Assembly (NCBI GenBank): GCA_013298335.1
Contig: JAAFHI010000238.1
Span: forward strand, 1-6,038
DNA: 6,038 nt
Direction of reading: 5' to 3'
Source of the DNA: Actinomycetota bacterium
Lineage (GTDB): Bacteria; Acidobacteriota; Blastocatellia; Chloracidobacteriales; Chloracidobacteriaceae
Position numbers and translations under genes: made by a program
Notes under the pieces: model-generated
Database searches by the model: none
What the model saw: the letters and a program-made list of their open reading frames with translations, nothing else
What the model was told of the DNA's origin: nothing
Shown here: piece after piece, positions 1 to 5,135 of the stretch
Position numbering within the stretch: position 1 is the first letter of the stretch
Layout of the letters: every line of letters begins with the position of its first letter

Positions 1-1
1 C

Positions 2-1726
2 ATTCTCGTCTGGGGAATTTCCATTTCCGACGGGAACACCCGACGGCGCGGCCTGGCCCGCCTCAATCCCGACGGCTCTATTGATCCCGGCTTCATCCCC
101 GCCCTCAATCCCGAGGATTCGGTCCGCAGGGCCGCGTTCGACCCGCTCGGACGCATCGTCATCTTCGGCGATCTCAAAAAAAACGACGGCAATGTCAGCC
201 CCGGCCTGATCAGACTGAACGCGGACGGATCAATCGACTCCGGGTTTACATCGGGAATATCCCTTCGGGTAAGTTCTTTGTCGGACTCGGGGGTCGCGTT
301 CGGACTGGATCCATTCGGAAGAATTCTCGTTTCCGATGCGTTCACGCCGACCCAAAAACTCGTCCGCCTCAATCTGAACGGATCAGTCGATACCGGATTC
401 AACCCGCCGACCGGGGTCGGTGCCCGGTTTGTCTTTACGCCTTCCGGAAAAATCATTGCGGCGAATCATCAAAATTTTTTCTTTCTTACCTCCTCACTGG
501 TGAGGCTCAACCAGGACGGAACGCCTGACGCATCGTATGTCAGCCCGATGTTCTTCACCGGAGGGATTACGCTTTCAGTGGATTCGACCGGGCGGGTTTT
601 GTATGGAGGGAACTCCATTCAGGACAACACCAACCAATTGACCCTTTCTCTCGGTCGGTTGAATGAAAACGGTTCCCGCGATGAAACCTTTCGAACCGAT
701 GACCTCAAACAAGGCGTCGTTCATTCGGTTGTGACCGACCCCGGCGGGCGTGTTCTGGTCGGAGGTTTCTTTGATAGCTGCGGAGCCTTCCCGATTCCGA
801 CCCTTGCCAGAGTGAATGGCGACGGCACGGTGGATGCGACGTTTCGCCCCTTTCCTTCAGTCAATGGCATCGCGCCGAGCAACAATACCGTCGGAGCCAT
901 TGCCCTTGATTCCTCGAACCGGATTCTGGTTTCCGGTTCTTTCACCAGTATCGGCGGGGGCGCGCGAACCAACCTCGCGCGGCTGAATCCCAACGGCACG
1001 CTCGACACCACGTTCAATGCCGGCGCGGCGCCTCCCGCTTCATTCCAGACCAAAATCGTGGTGACGCCGAGCGGCAAGATCTACGTCAGCGGCCGTTTCA
1101 CCCAATTCAACGGGTTCAATCGGTCCCGCCTTGTCAGGCTCAATTCCGACGGCTCGGTGGATACCGGTTTCCAGCCGGTTGATACCGGCGTTTCAACGGA
1201 CTCGGTTTTTCCGTTCGCCCTCGATTCCGCCGGGAAAATCATCGTCCGCGGCGCGAACGGGCTGGCCAGACTCAATCAGGACGGAAGTCTCGACTCAACC
1301 TTCAACGTAAGCTTCGCATCCGACCCTTTCGGAACATTCAACCTTTTCGTTGTCGAGAATGACCGTATCCTCGTTGGACTGGGATTGAACGGAACGCCCC
1401 GCAACCGACTGTTCCGTCTGAACGCCGACGGCTCTCCCGACACCAGCTTTTCCAGTTCACTCCCCCCAAACGACTCCCTGTTTTTGACCGCCGTTGCTTC
1501 AAACGGGAAGATTTTGATTGCAAGAGCCGGGCAGACACTTGAAATCCTCCGGCTGAATGCCGATGGAACCATTGACCCAACCTTTCACGCCTCAAAAGTC
1601 GAGGTTGGGGGGGAGGGGTTCTTCGTCAATGCCATGACCTTTGATGGAAGCGGTCGAGTGCTGGTCGGAGGAGATTTCAGACGCATCGACAATATCCCCC
1701 GCGTCGGAGTGTGCAGGTTCATTACC
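2..1726 (+). repeat. Array of delta-60 (DUF5122-like) beta-propeller repeats within the large CDS
   Basis: At least eleven degenerate protein repeats of roughly 40-60 residues are visible, each with a GR(I/V)(L/I)V strand followed by a (L/V)xRLNxDGSxDxxF segment. Examples are LARLNPDGSIDPGF near base 53, LVRLNLNGSVDTGF near 359 and ILRLNADGTIDPTF near 1544. The last unit (GRVLVGGDF..., from about 1652) keeps its first half but ends in CRFITDQC instead of the RLNxDG half, which marks the boundary to the BACON-like part. The family is known as beta-propeller-forming. The number of blades per propeller cannot be set because the N-terminus is missing. Divergence between units is high at DNA level, so this is an old array. 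Confidence 0.85.
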
Positions 1727-2941
1727 GATCAGTGTCTCGATGAAGTTTCACCAACCGAACTCTCGATCCCGGCCTCAGGCGGAACCGGAACGCTCAACTT
1801 CACGGTCCCCGGATCAACCTGTCCACGCCGCGTCGAAAGCGCCTATCCCTGGATCTCCGTTCTCTCCAGCGGCAACGGCAGCGCGACCGTCGCCTATTCC
1901 ATCGCCCCGAACACGGGTCAACAACGCACCGGCTTCATCCGCGTCAACAATCGGCTCGTCACCGTCACCCAGCCAGGTGACTGCTCCGACATCTGCGCCT
2001 GCCCCACGATCACGAGCAGCAACGTCACGTTCCAGGACACCGGCGGACAGGGAACGGCAACCTTTTCACTCCCCAACACCTGCACCTGGGAGGCCGGCAC
2101 GGATGTCTCCTGGATTCTCGTCACCAGCCCTGTTCAGGGCCAGGGCAGCGGCACGATCCAATATCGCGTATTCCCCAATTACGGTTCAGCACGAAATGGA
2201 CGGATCACGGTCGGGAACGTAGTGATTTCGGTGGCTCAATCATCTCGCAGAGTCCCCACTCCAGGCAGTTATCGAGCCTCTAACGGCTTCGCCTATCTCA
2301 GAAACGCCAATACCACTGGAATTGCCGACACGGAATTCTTCTACGGACAACCCGCCGACATTCCGATTTCCGGCGACTGGGACGGCGACGGCAGCGACAG
2401 CGTCGGTATCTACCGTAACGGCGTGTTCTATCTGAGAAACTCCAATACCGGCGGCTTTGCCGACATTCAGTTTCCATATGGTCAACCGGGCGACATTCCA
2501 ATTGCGGGCGACTGGAACGGCGACGGGATCGACACGGTCGGCGTCATCCGGGGCAACCGCGTCCTGTTGCGGAACTCGAACAGTGCCGGTCCCGCCGACA
2601 TCGACTTCAATTACGGTCTCGACACCGACACCTTCATCGTCGGCGACTGGGACGGCAACGGCATCGACACCATCGGCGCGTTCCGCACCACGAACGGATT
2701 TGTGTATCTCCGAAACGCCAATACCACCGGGAATGCCGACGTCCAGTTCTTTTACGGTCAGACGGGCGATCGCCCCGTCGCGGGCGACTGGGACAGCGAC
2801 GGCATCGATACCATCGGCGTCGTGCGCGACAATCGCTGGCTTTTGAGAAACTCCAACACGTCGGGTTTCGCCGACATTGATTTCAACTACGGCGACCCCA
2901 ACGACATTCCCATCGTCGGCGACTGGAACGGAACACCGTAA
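2..2941 (+). CDS. Large modular repeat protein: delta-60 propeller repeats, two BACON-like domains, VCBS-like repeats (5' end missing)
   Basis: The reading frame is open from base 2 to the TAA at 2939-2941, giving 979 residues with the N-terminus outside the window. A TTG at 278 could be mistaken for a start, but the same repeat pattern continues upstream in frame, so it is internal. Residues 1 to about 574 are delta-60 repeats with the core GR(I/V)LVxGxF...LxRLNxDGxxDxxF. Residues about 581-657 and 668-746 are two BACON-like domains, each with a conserved SWI/PWI-type core and a final VTQ/VAQ strand. Residues 757-979 are five FG-GAP/VCBS-like repeats with GDWDGDG motifs. Such architectures are usually secreted or surface-exposed and are thought to mediate binding or adhesion; no catalytic motif is visible. 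The signal peptide would lie before the window. There is no C-terminal anchor or sorting motif, since the protein ends inside the last repeat. The exact ligand is unknown. Confidence 0.9.
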   Translation: MLVWGISISDGNTRRRGLARLNPDGSIDPGFIPALNPEDSVRRAAFDPLGRIVIFGDLKKNDGNVSPGLIRLNADGSIDSGFTSGISLRVSSLSDSGVAFGLDPFGRILVSDAFTPTQKLVRLNLNGSVDTGFNPPTGVGARFVFTPSGKIIAANHQNFFFLTSSLVRLNQDGTPDASYVSPMFFTGGITLSVDSTGRVLYGGNSIQDNTNQLTLSLGRLNENGSRDETFRTDDLKQGVVHSVVTDPGGRVLVGGFFDSCGAFPIPTLARVNGDGTVDATFRPFPSVNGIAPSNNTVGAIALDSSNRILVSGSFTSIGGGARTNLARLNPNGTLDTTFNAGAAPPASFQTKIVVTPSGKIYVSGRFTQFNGFNRSRLVRLNSDGSVDTGFQPVDTGVSTDSVFPFALDSAGKIIVRGANGLARLNQDGSLDSTFNVSFASDPFGTFNLFVVENDRILVGLGLNGTPRNRLFRLNADGSPDTSFSSSLPPNDSLFLTAVASNGKILIARAGQTLEILRLNADGTIDPTFHASKVEVGGEGFFVNAMTFDGSGRVLVGGDFRRIDNIPRVGVCRFITDQCLDEVSPTELSIPASGGTGTLNFTVPGSTCPRRVESAYPWISVLSSGNGSATVAYSIAPNTGQQRTGFIRVNNRLVTVTQPGDCSDICACPTITSSNVTFQDTGGQGTATFSLPNTCTWEAGTDVSWILVTSPVQGQGSGTIQYRVFPNYGSARNGRITVGNVVISVAQSSRRVPTPGSYRASNGFAYLRNANTTGIADTEFFYGQPADIPISGDWDGDGSDSVGIYRNGVFYLRNSNTGGFADIQFPYGQPGDIPIAGDWNGDGIDTVGVIRGNRVLLRNSNSAGPADIDFNYGLDTDTFIVGDWDGNGIDTIGAFRTTNGFVYLRNANTTGNADVQFFYGQTGDRPVAGDWDSDGIDTIGVVRDNRWLLRNSNTSGFADIDFNYGDPNDIPIVGDWNGTP
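1742..1972 (+). other. BACON-like domain 1 (protein domain within the large CDS)
   Basis: This segment (residues about 581-657 of the partial protein) reads as an Ig-like beta sandwich of the BACON type. It opens with a P-x-x-L-x-I-P-A-S-G-G-T-G strand, has a STCPRRVES...PWISV core, then a GSATVAYSIAPNTG segment and closes with RLVTVTQ. The pattern of cysteine, aromatic-Ile core, N-T-G turn and terminal TVTQ matches the family. Members are proposed to bind carbohydrate, mucin or protein surfaces; ligand binding here is inference only. Confidence 0.75.
2003..2239 (+). other. BACON-like domain 2 (protein domain within the large CDS)
   Basis: This is a second copy of the preceding fold (residues about 668-746), with NTCTWEAG, SWILVTSP, GSGTIQYRV, a shortened N-Y-G-S-A-R-N-G turn and a final VVISVAQ strand. 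It is joined to domain 1 by a short cysteine-rich linker (GDCSDICACP). The NTCTWEAG...SWI core is the better match of the two to the usual C-x-W-x-A...SWI family pattern. Tandem BACON domains are common in extracellular proteins. Confidence 0.78.
2270..2938 (+). repeat. Five FG-GAP/VCBS-like repeats with GDWDGDG motifs, C-terminal in the large CDS
   Basis: Five GDW motifs occur with their first codon at 2372, 2507, 2642, 2783 and 2918, so spacings are 135, 135, 141 and 135 bases (45, 45, 47 and 45 residues). Each unit reads roughly YLRNSNTxGxADIxFxYGQPxDIPIxGDWDGDGxDTxG. The Asp/Gly-rich loop resembles the calcium-binding DxDGDG loops of FG-GAP and VCBS propeller blades. Unit 4 loses one loop glycine (DWDSDG), unit 3 has DWDGNG, and unit 5 breaks off at GDWNGTP just before the stop. 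Units 1 and 4 are the closest pair. Calcium binding is inferred from the motif. Confidence 0.85.
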
Positions 2942-2945
2942 AGCA

Positions 2946-3045
2946 GTCTTGGCGTCTGGGAGTCTGGGAGTCTATGAGTCCGAAATCCGAAGCGCTTGAC
3001 TCATAGACTCCGAGACTCCCAGACGCCCAGACTCCGAGACTCCCA
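2946..3045. repeat. Octamer-based inverted repeat (30-base arms, 17-base loop) with extra right-hand units
   Basis: The left arm 2951-2980 and the right arm 2998-3027 are reverse complements at 29 of 30 positions, separated by 2981-2997. Both arms are tandem octamers: GTCTGGGA-type units on the left (register from 2946) and GACTCCCA-type units on the right (2998-3045, six units: GACTCATA, GACTCCGA, GACTCCCA, GACGCCCA, GACTCCGA, GACTCCCA). It begins four bases after the stop codon of the large gene. It could fold into a strong hairpin at the 3' end of that mRNA, protecting it or stopping transcription, but no T-run follows, so it is not a standard Rho-independent terminator. Confidence 0.9.
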
Positions 3046-3053
3046 TATCAGGT

Positions 3054-3160
3054 GATGAGGGATGAGGGATGAGGGACGAAAACGACTTGCGCCGGCAACC
3101 GGTTCCAATCAAATAATCGGTCCAGGTTTTTTCATCCTTCATCCTTCATCCTTCATCCTT
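3054..3160. repeat. Heptamer tandem arrays facing each other (GATGAGG x3 and TTCATCC x4)
   Basis: Three perfect GATGAGG units (3054-3074) followed by a degenerate GACGAAA face four perfect TTCATCC units (3131-3158) across a 50-base spacer (3081-3130). Segments 3054-3080 and 3131-3157 can pair over 27 positions in a + strand RNA: 23 Watson-Crick pairs, three G-U wobbles (one per heptamer) and one C-A mismatch. Short heptameric arrays between genes are known in cyanobacteria (STRR elements) and similar ones are seen in other environmental bacteria. Whether this one is functional or a slippage product is not known. Confidence 0.88.
3087..3117 (+). promoter_or_regulatory. Weak candidate promoter in the spacer of the heptamer palindrome
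   Basis: TTGCGC at 3087-3092 (three of six matches to TTGACA) and AATAAT at 3112-3117 (five of six matches to TATAAT) are 19 bases apart, at the long end of the sigma-70 range. This is the only AT-rich patch in the gap upstream of the threonine synthase gene. Transcription from here would start inside or just before the TTCATCC array, giving a roughly 40-base leader. The -35 box is poor, so this is only a candidate. Confidence 0.2.
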
Positions 3161-3163
3161 GAT

Positions 3164-4327
3164 ATGTTCCTGACTCATCTCGAATGCACCGCCTGCAACG
3201 CCCGTCACGAAAAGGGCCTCCTCCTCAATCTTTGCACCGCCTGTGGCAAACCGCTCTATCCACGCTATGACCTCGAACGCGCCGCGCACAGTCTGACCAA
3301 GGCGGCGTTGAAAGACCGCGACTTCACGCTCTGGCGCTATCGCGAAGTACTGCCCGTCGAACACGACGAAAACATCGTCACGTTCGGCGAGGGCGGCACA
3401 CCGCTGCTTCCCGCGAAGCGTCTCGGCGCGAAACTCGGTTTCGCCAACCTGTACATCAAGGACGAAGGCCAGAACCCGACGCAAAGTTTTAAAGCGCGCG
3501 GCATGACCGCGGCCATTTCGATGGCAAAGGAACTCGGCGTGAAAAAGGTCGCCGTCCCCACGGCGGGCAACGCGGGCGGGGCGATGGCGGCCTACGCGGC
3601 GCGCGCCGGGATGGAAGCGCATGTGTTCATGCCGCGCGACACGCCGAGCGCGAACCGCATCGAATGCGAGCAGACCGGCGCGTTCGTGACGCTCATCGAC
3701 GGCCTCATCACCGACTGCGCCGCCGAAATCGGACGCCGCAAGGCGGACGAAGGCTGGTTTGAAGTATCGACATTGCGCGAGCCGTACCGCGTGGAAGGCA
3801 AGAAAACAATGGGGTACGAAATCGCCGAGCAGTTCGACTGGACGCTGCCCGACGTGATCGTCTACCCGACCGGCGGCGGTACCGGCCTCGTCGGCATGTG
3901 GAAGGCGTTTGAGGAAATGGAAGCGATGGGCTTCATCGGGAGCAAGCGTCCGCGCATGGTTTCGGTACAGGCCGCCGGATGCGCGCCCATCGTCCGGGCC
4001 TTTGAAAACGGCGAACGTTTCGCCGCCGAGTTCCCCAATGCCCACACGGGCGCGTCGGGCCTGCGTGTCCCGCGCGCCATCGGCGACTTTCTGATTCTGG
4101 ACGCAGTCCGCGCTTCGGGCGGCACGGCACTTGCCGTCACCGACGATGAAATGCGCGAAGCCGTCAAGGAAATGGGCATGGCCGAAGGCATTTTCGCCGC
4201 TCCCGAAGGCGCCGCCTGCGCGGTGGCGATCCGCAAGATGCTTGAAGCGGGGCAGGTCGGCGCGGATGAACGCATCGTGCTGTTCAATACCGGCTCGGGC
4301 GTGAAGTACCTTGAGTTTTTTCAATAG
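3164..4327 (+). CDS. thrC: Threonine synthase (PLP-dependent, N-terminal zinc ribbon)
   Basis: The 387-residue product should convert O-phospho-L-homoserine to L-threonine and phosphate in the cytoplasm, the last step of threonine synthesis. Residues 7-30 form a zinc-ribbon-like finger with Cys8, Cys11, Cys24 and Cys27. A fold-type II PLP core follows: the Schiff-base lysine is Lys110 in QSFKARG, the AGNAGG loop is at 134-139, the glycine-rich phosphate loop TGGGTG at 236-241, and NTGSG at 375-379 near the C-terminus. Length fits zinc-ribbon threonine synthases. ATG 3164 is preferred because homology-like sequence begins directly there (MFLTHLECTAC). An upstream in-frame ATG at 3062 would add 34 residues that merely translate the heptamer array (FILHPSSFIL). 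No Shine-Dalgarno is visible before 3164. A related PLP lyase is the main alternative, but the finger plus core favours ThrC. No homoserine kinase or dehydrogenase lies nearby. Confidence 0.87.
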   Translation: MFLTHLECTACNARHEKGLLLNLCTACGKPLYPRYDLERAAHSLTKAALKDRDFTLWRYREVLPVEHDENIVTFGEGGTPLLPAKRLGAKLGFANLYIKDEGQNPTQSFKARGMTAAISMAKELGVKKVAVPTAGNAGGAMAAYAARAGMEAHVFMPRDTPSANRIECEQTGAFVTLIDGLITDCAAEIGRRKADEGWFEVSTLREPYRVEGKKTMGYEIAEQFDWTLPDVIVYPTGGGTGLVGMWKAFEEMEAMGFIGSKRPRMVSVQAAGCAPIVRAFENGERFAAEFPNAHTGASGLRVPRAIGDFLILDAVRASGGTALAVTDDEMREAVKEMGMAEGIFAAPEGAACAVAIRKMLEAGQVGADERIVLFNTGSGVKYLEFFQ

Positions 4328-4402
4328 CGGGTTTGGAGCACATCGCCCATCGTCGCGGAGCAACGAAACGCCGGGAACCAGGCGGGCGTGAATTCGTCCG
4401 TG

Positions 4403-4407
4403 AAGGA
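4403..4407 (+). promoter_or_regulatory. Alternative ribosome binding site for a start at 4414
   Basis: AAGGA lies six bases before an in-frame ATG at 4414. It is the best Shine-Dalgarno in the gap and raises a real doubt about the start of the small secreted protein, although the signal peptide argues for 4492. Confidence 0.3.
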
Positions 4408-4426
4408 AAACGCATGCGTCTTACCA

Positions 4427-4452
4427 AGGTCCCGCCGTTTCAATTGGGACCT
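4427..4452 (+). other. Small hairpin between the threonine synthase and secreted-protein genes
   Basis: AGGTCCC (4427-4433) and GGGACCT (4446-4452) are perfect 7-base inverted repeats around a 12-base loop, followed by CCCG and a run of four T at 4457-4460. It might act as a weak terminator or a leader structure for the next gene, but the stem is short, the loop long and the T-run offset. A chance palindrome cannot be excluded. Confidence 0.25.
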
Positions 4453-4491
4453 CCCGTTTTCCAACCGTCCGAAGAAAGAACCCGAATCACC

Positions 4492-4977
4492 ATGACCGGA
4501 CTCCGTTGCTCCCGCTTCATCCCATTCCTTCTGATCCTCATTTTTGCCGCGTCGATAAAGGGACAAACGGTAACCGCCGAACCCCAGGTGCAAGCGGAAC
4601 GGATCACCCTTCCCTGTTCGCTCCTTTTTGGCCGTACCGACCATGCCGTTTTCCAAAGCGGCGAGGAGCTGAAGGAACTCATCGCGAAATATCAGGGGAA
4701 GGGATGCGAAGCGGGCATTTCGAAAATCGACTTTTCAAAATTCACATTGCTGGCCGTTCGATTCACTTCGGGGCGGTGCCACGAACCGCCGGACCTTTCT
4801 TACAAGGTTTTCAAAAGCGAAGATTCGAAGCGGTACCGTTTCGAAATCAGGTTCGCGAAAACGCGCCAGCTTTGCCGGGCGCTCGTGTATCACGAGGTCT
4901 GGCTTCAGGTTCCGAAACTTCCCGCCGATGCAAAAGTTGACTTCGATGTCATGCGGGAGGGTGAGGCGGACGATTAA
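4492..4977 (+). CDS. Small secreted protein of unknown function, possibly PrcB-C-like
   Basis: The 161-residue product starts with a typical Sec signal peptide: a short basic n-region (MTGLRCSR), a hydrophobic core (FIPFLLILIFAAS) and a likely cleavage near residues 21-25. ATG 4492 is chosen because it places this signal at the N-terminus; a GA-rich stretch (4471-4480) upstream is only a weak ribosome site. An in-frame ATG at 4414 has a better Shine-Dalgarno (AAGGA, 4403-4407) but would put 26 residues before the signal. The mature part has four cysteines (42, 72, 96, 128), which could form two disulfides outside the cytoplasm. The layout of an EELKELI helix, an IDFSKFTLLAVRF strand and a closing YHEVWLQVPK strand loosely resembles the PrcB C-terminal domain, a weak match made by eye. 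It sits 164 bases after the threonine synthase gene; no partner is evident. Confidence 0.75.
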   Translation: MTGLRCSRFIPFLLILIFAASIKGQTVTAEPQVQAERITLPCSLLFGRTDHAVFQSGEELKELIAKYQGKGCEAGISKIDFSKFTLLAVRFTSGRCHEPPDLSYKVFKSEDSKRYRFEIRFAKTRQLCRALVYHEVWLQVPKLPADAKVDFDVMREGEADD

Positions 4978-5126
4978 AAAGTACCTCCCCGCCAAGTTTC
5001 CACTTGTGAAGTTCCCCCCGCCGGATAGAGTTCCGCCGCACACACAACATTTTCGGTTCACCTTTCGCGCGGCCCGACGTCCGTTTCGGTCGTGAAGGCT
5101 GCGGAGAATTCTGTTCCGTCCCCGCT
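4978..5126. other. Intergenic region without a recognisable feature
   Basis: Between the small secreted protein and the ribosome site of the amidohydrolase gene I found no strong hairpin, T-run terminator or convincing -35/-10 pair. A promoter for the amidohydrolase may lie here, but the sequence does not let me place it. Confidence 0.5.
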
Positions 5127-5131
5127 GGAGG
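5127..5131 (+). promoter_or_regulatory. Shine-Dalgarno site that fixes the GTG start of the amidohydrolase
   Basis: GGAGG is placed four bases before the GTG at 5136-5138. It is the strongest ribosome site in the window, and together with the signal peptide that begins exactly there it settles a non-ATG start. Confidence 0.75.
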
Positions 5132-5135
5132 GTTC

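Noticed and set aside
278..280. TTG as the start of the large gene
   Set aside because: The same frame is open to the window edge and upstream residues continue the delta-60 pattern (for example IRLNADGSIDSGF just before it).
1641..2222. 193-codon + strand frame overlapping the BACON region
   Set aside because: Out-of-frame shadow, very rich in Ser, Pro, Ala and Arg, with no domain; the main frame encodes clear BACON-like motifs.
2951..3027. Octamer palindrome as a standard Rho-independent terminator
   Set aside because: The stem is strong but it is followed by more octamer units and no T-run; an RNA-end role remains possible but not the standard type.
3092..3102. CCGG-CAA-CCGG mini-palindrome in the heptamer spacer
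   Set aside because: The CCGG arms are each self-palindromic and the 3-base loop stem is too short to support a separate functional call.
2946..3160. CRISPR array
   Set aside because: Units are 7-8 bases and directly adjacent, with no unique spacers and no cas genes.
4333..4335. TTG as the start of the small secreted protein
   Set aside because: It would put 53 low-information residues before a well-formed signal peptide, with no ribosome site.
3146..4363. 405-codon open frame on the - strand across the threonine synthase gene
   Set aside because: It mirrors the real gene in a GC-rich sequence; the product is rich in Arg, Ala and His with no recognisable domain, while the + strand carries clear PLP-enzyme motifs.
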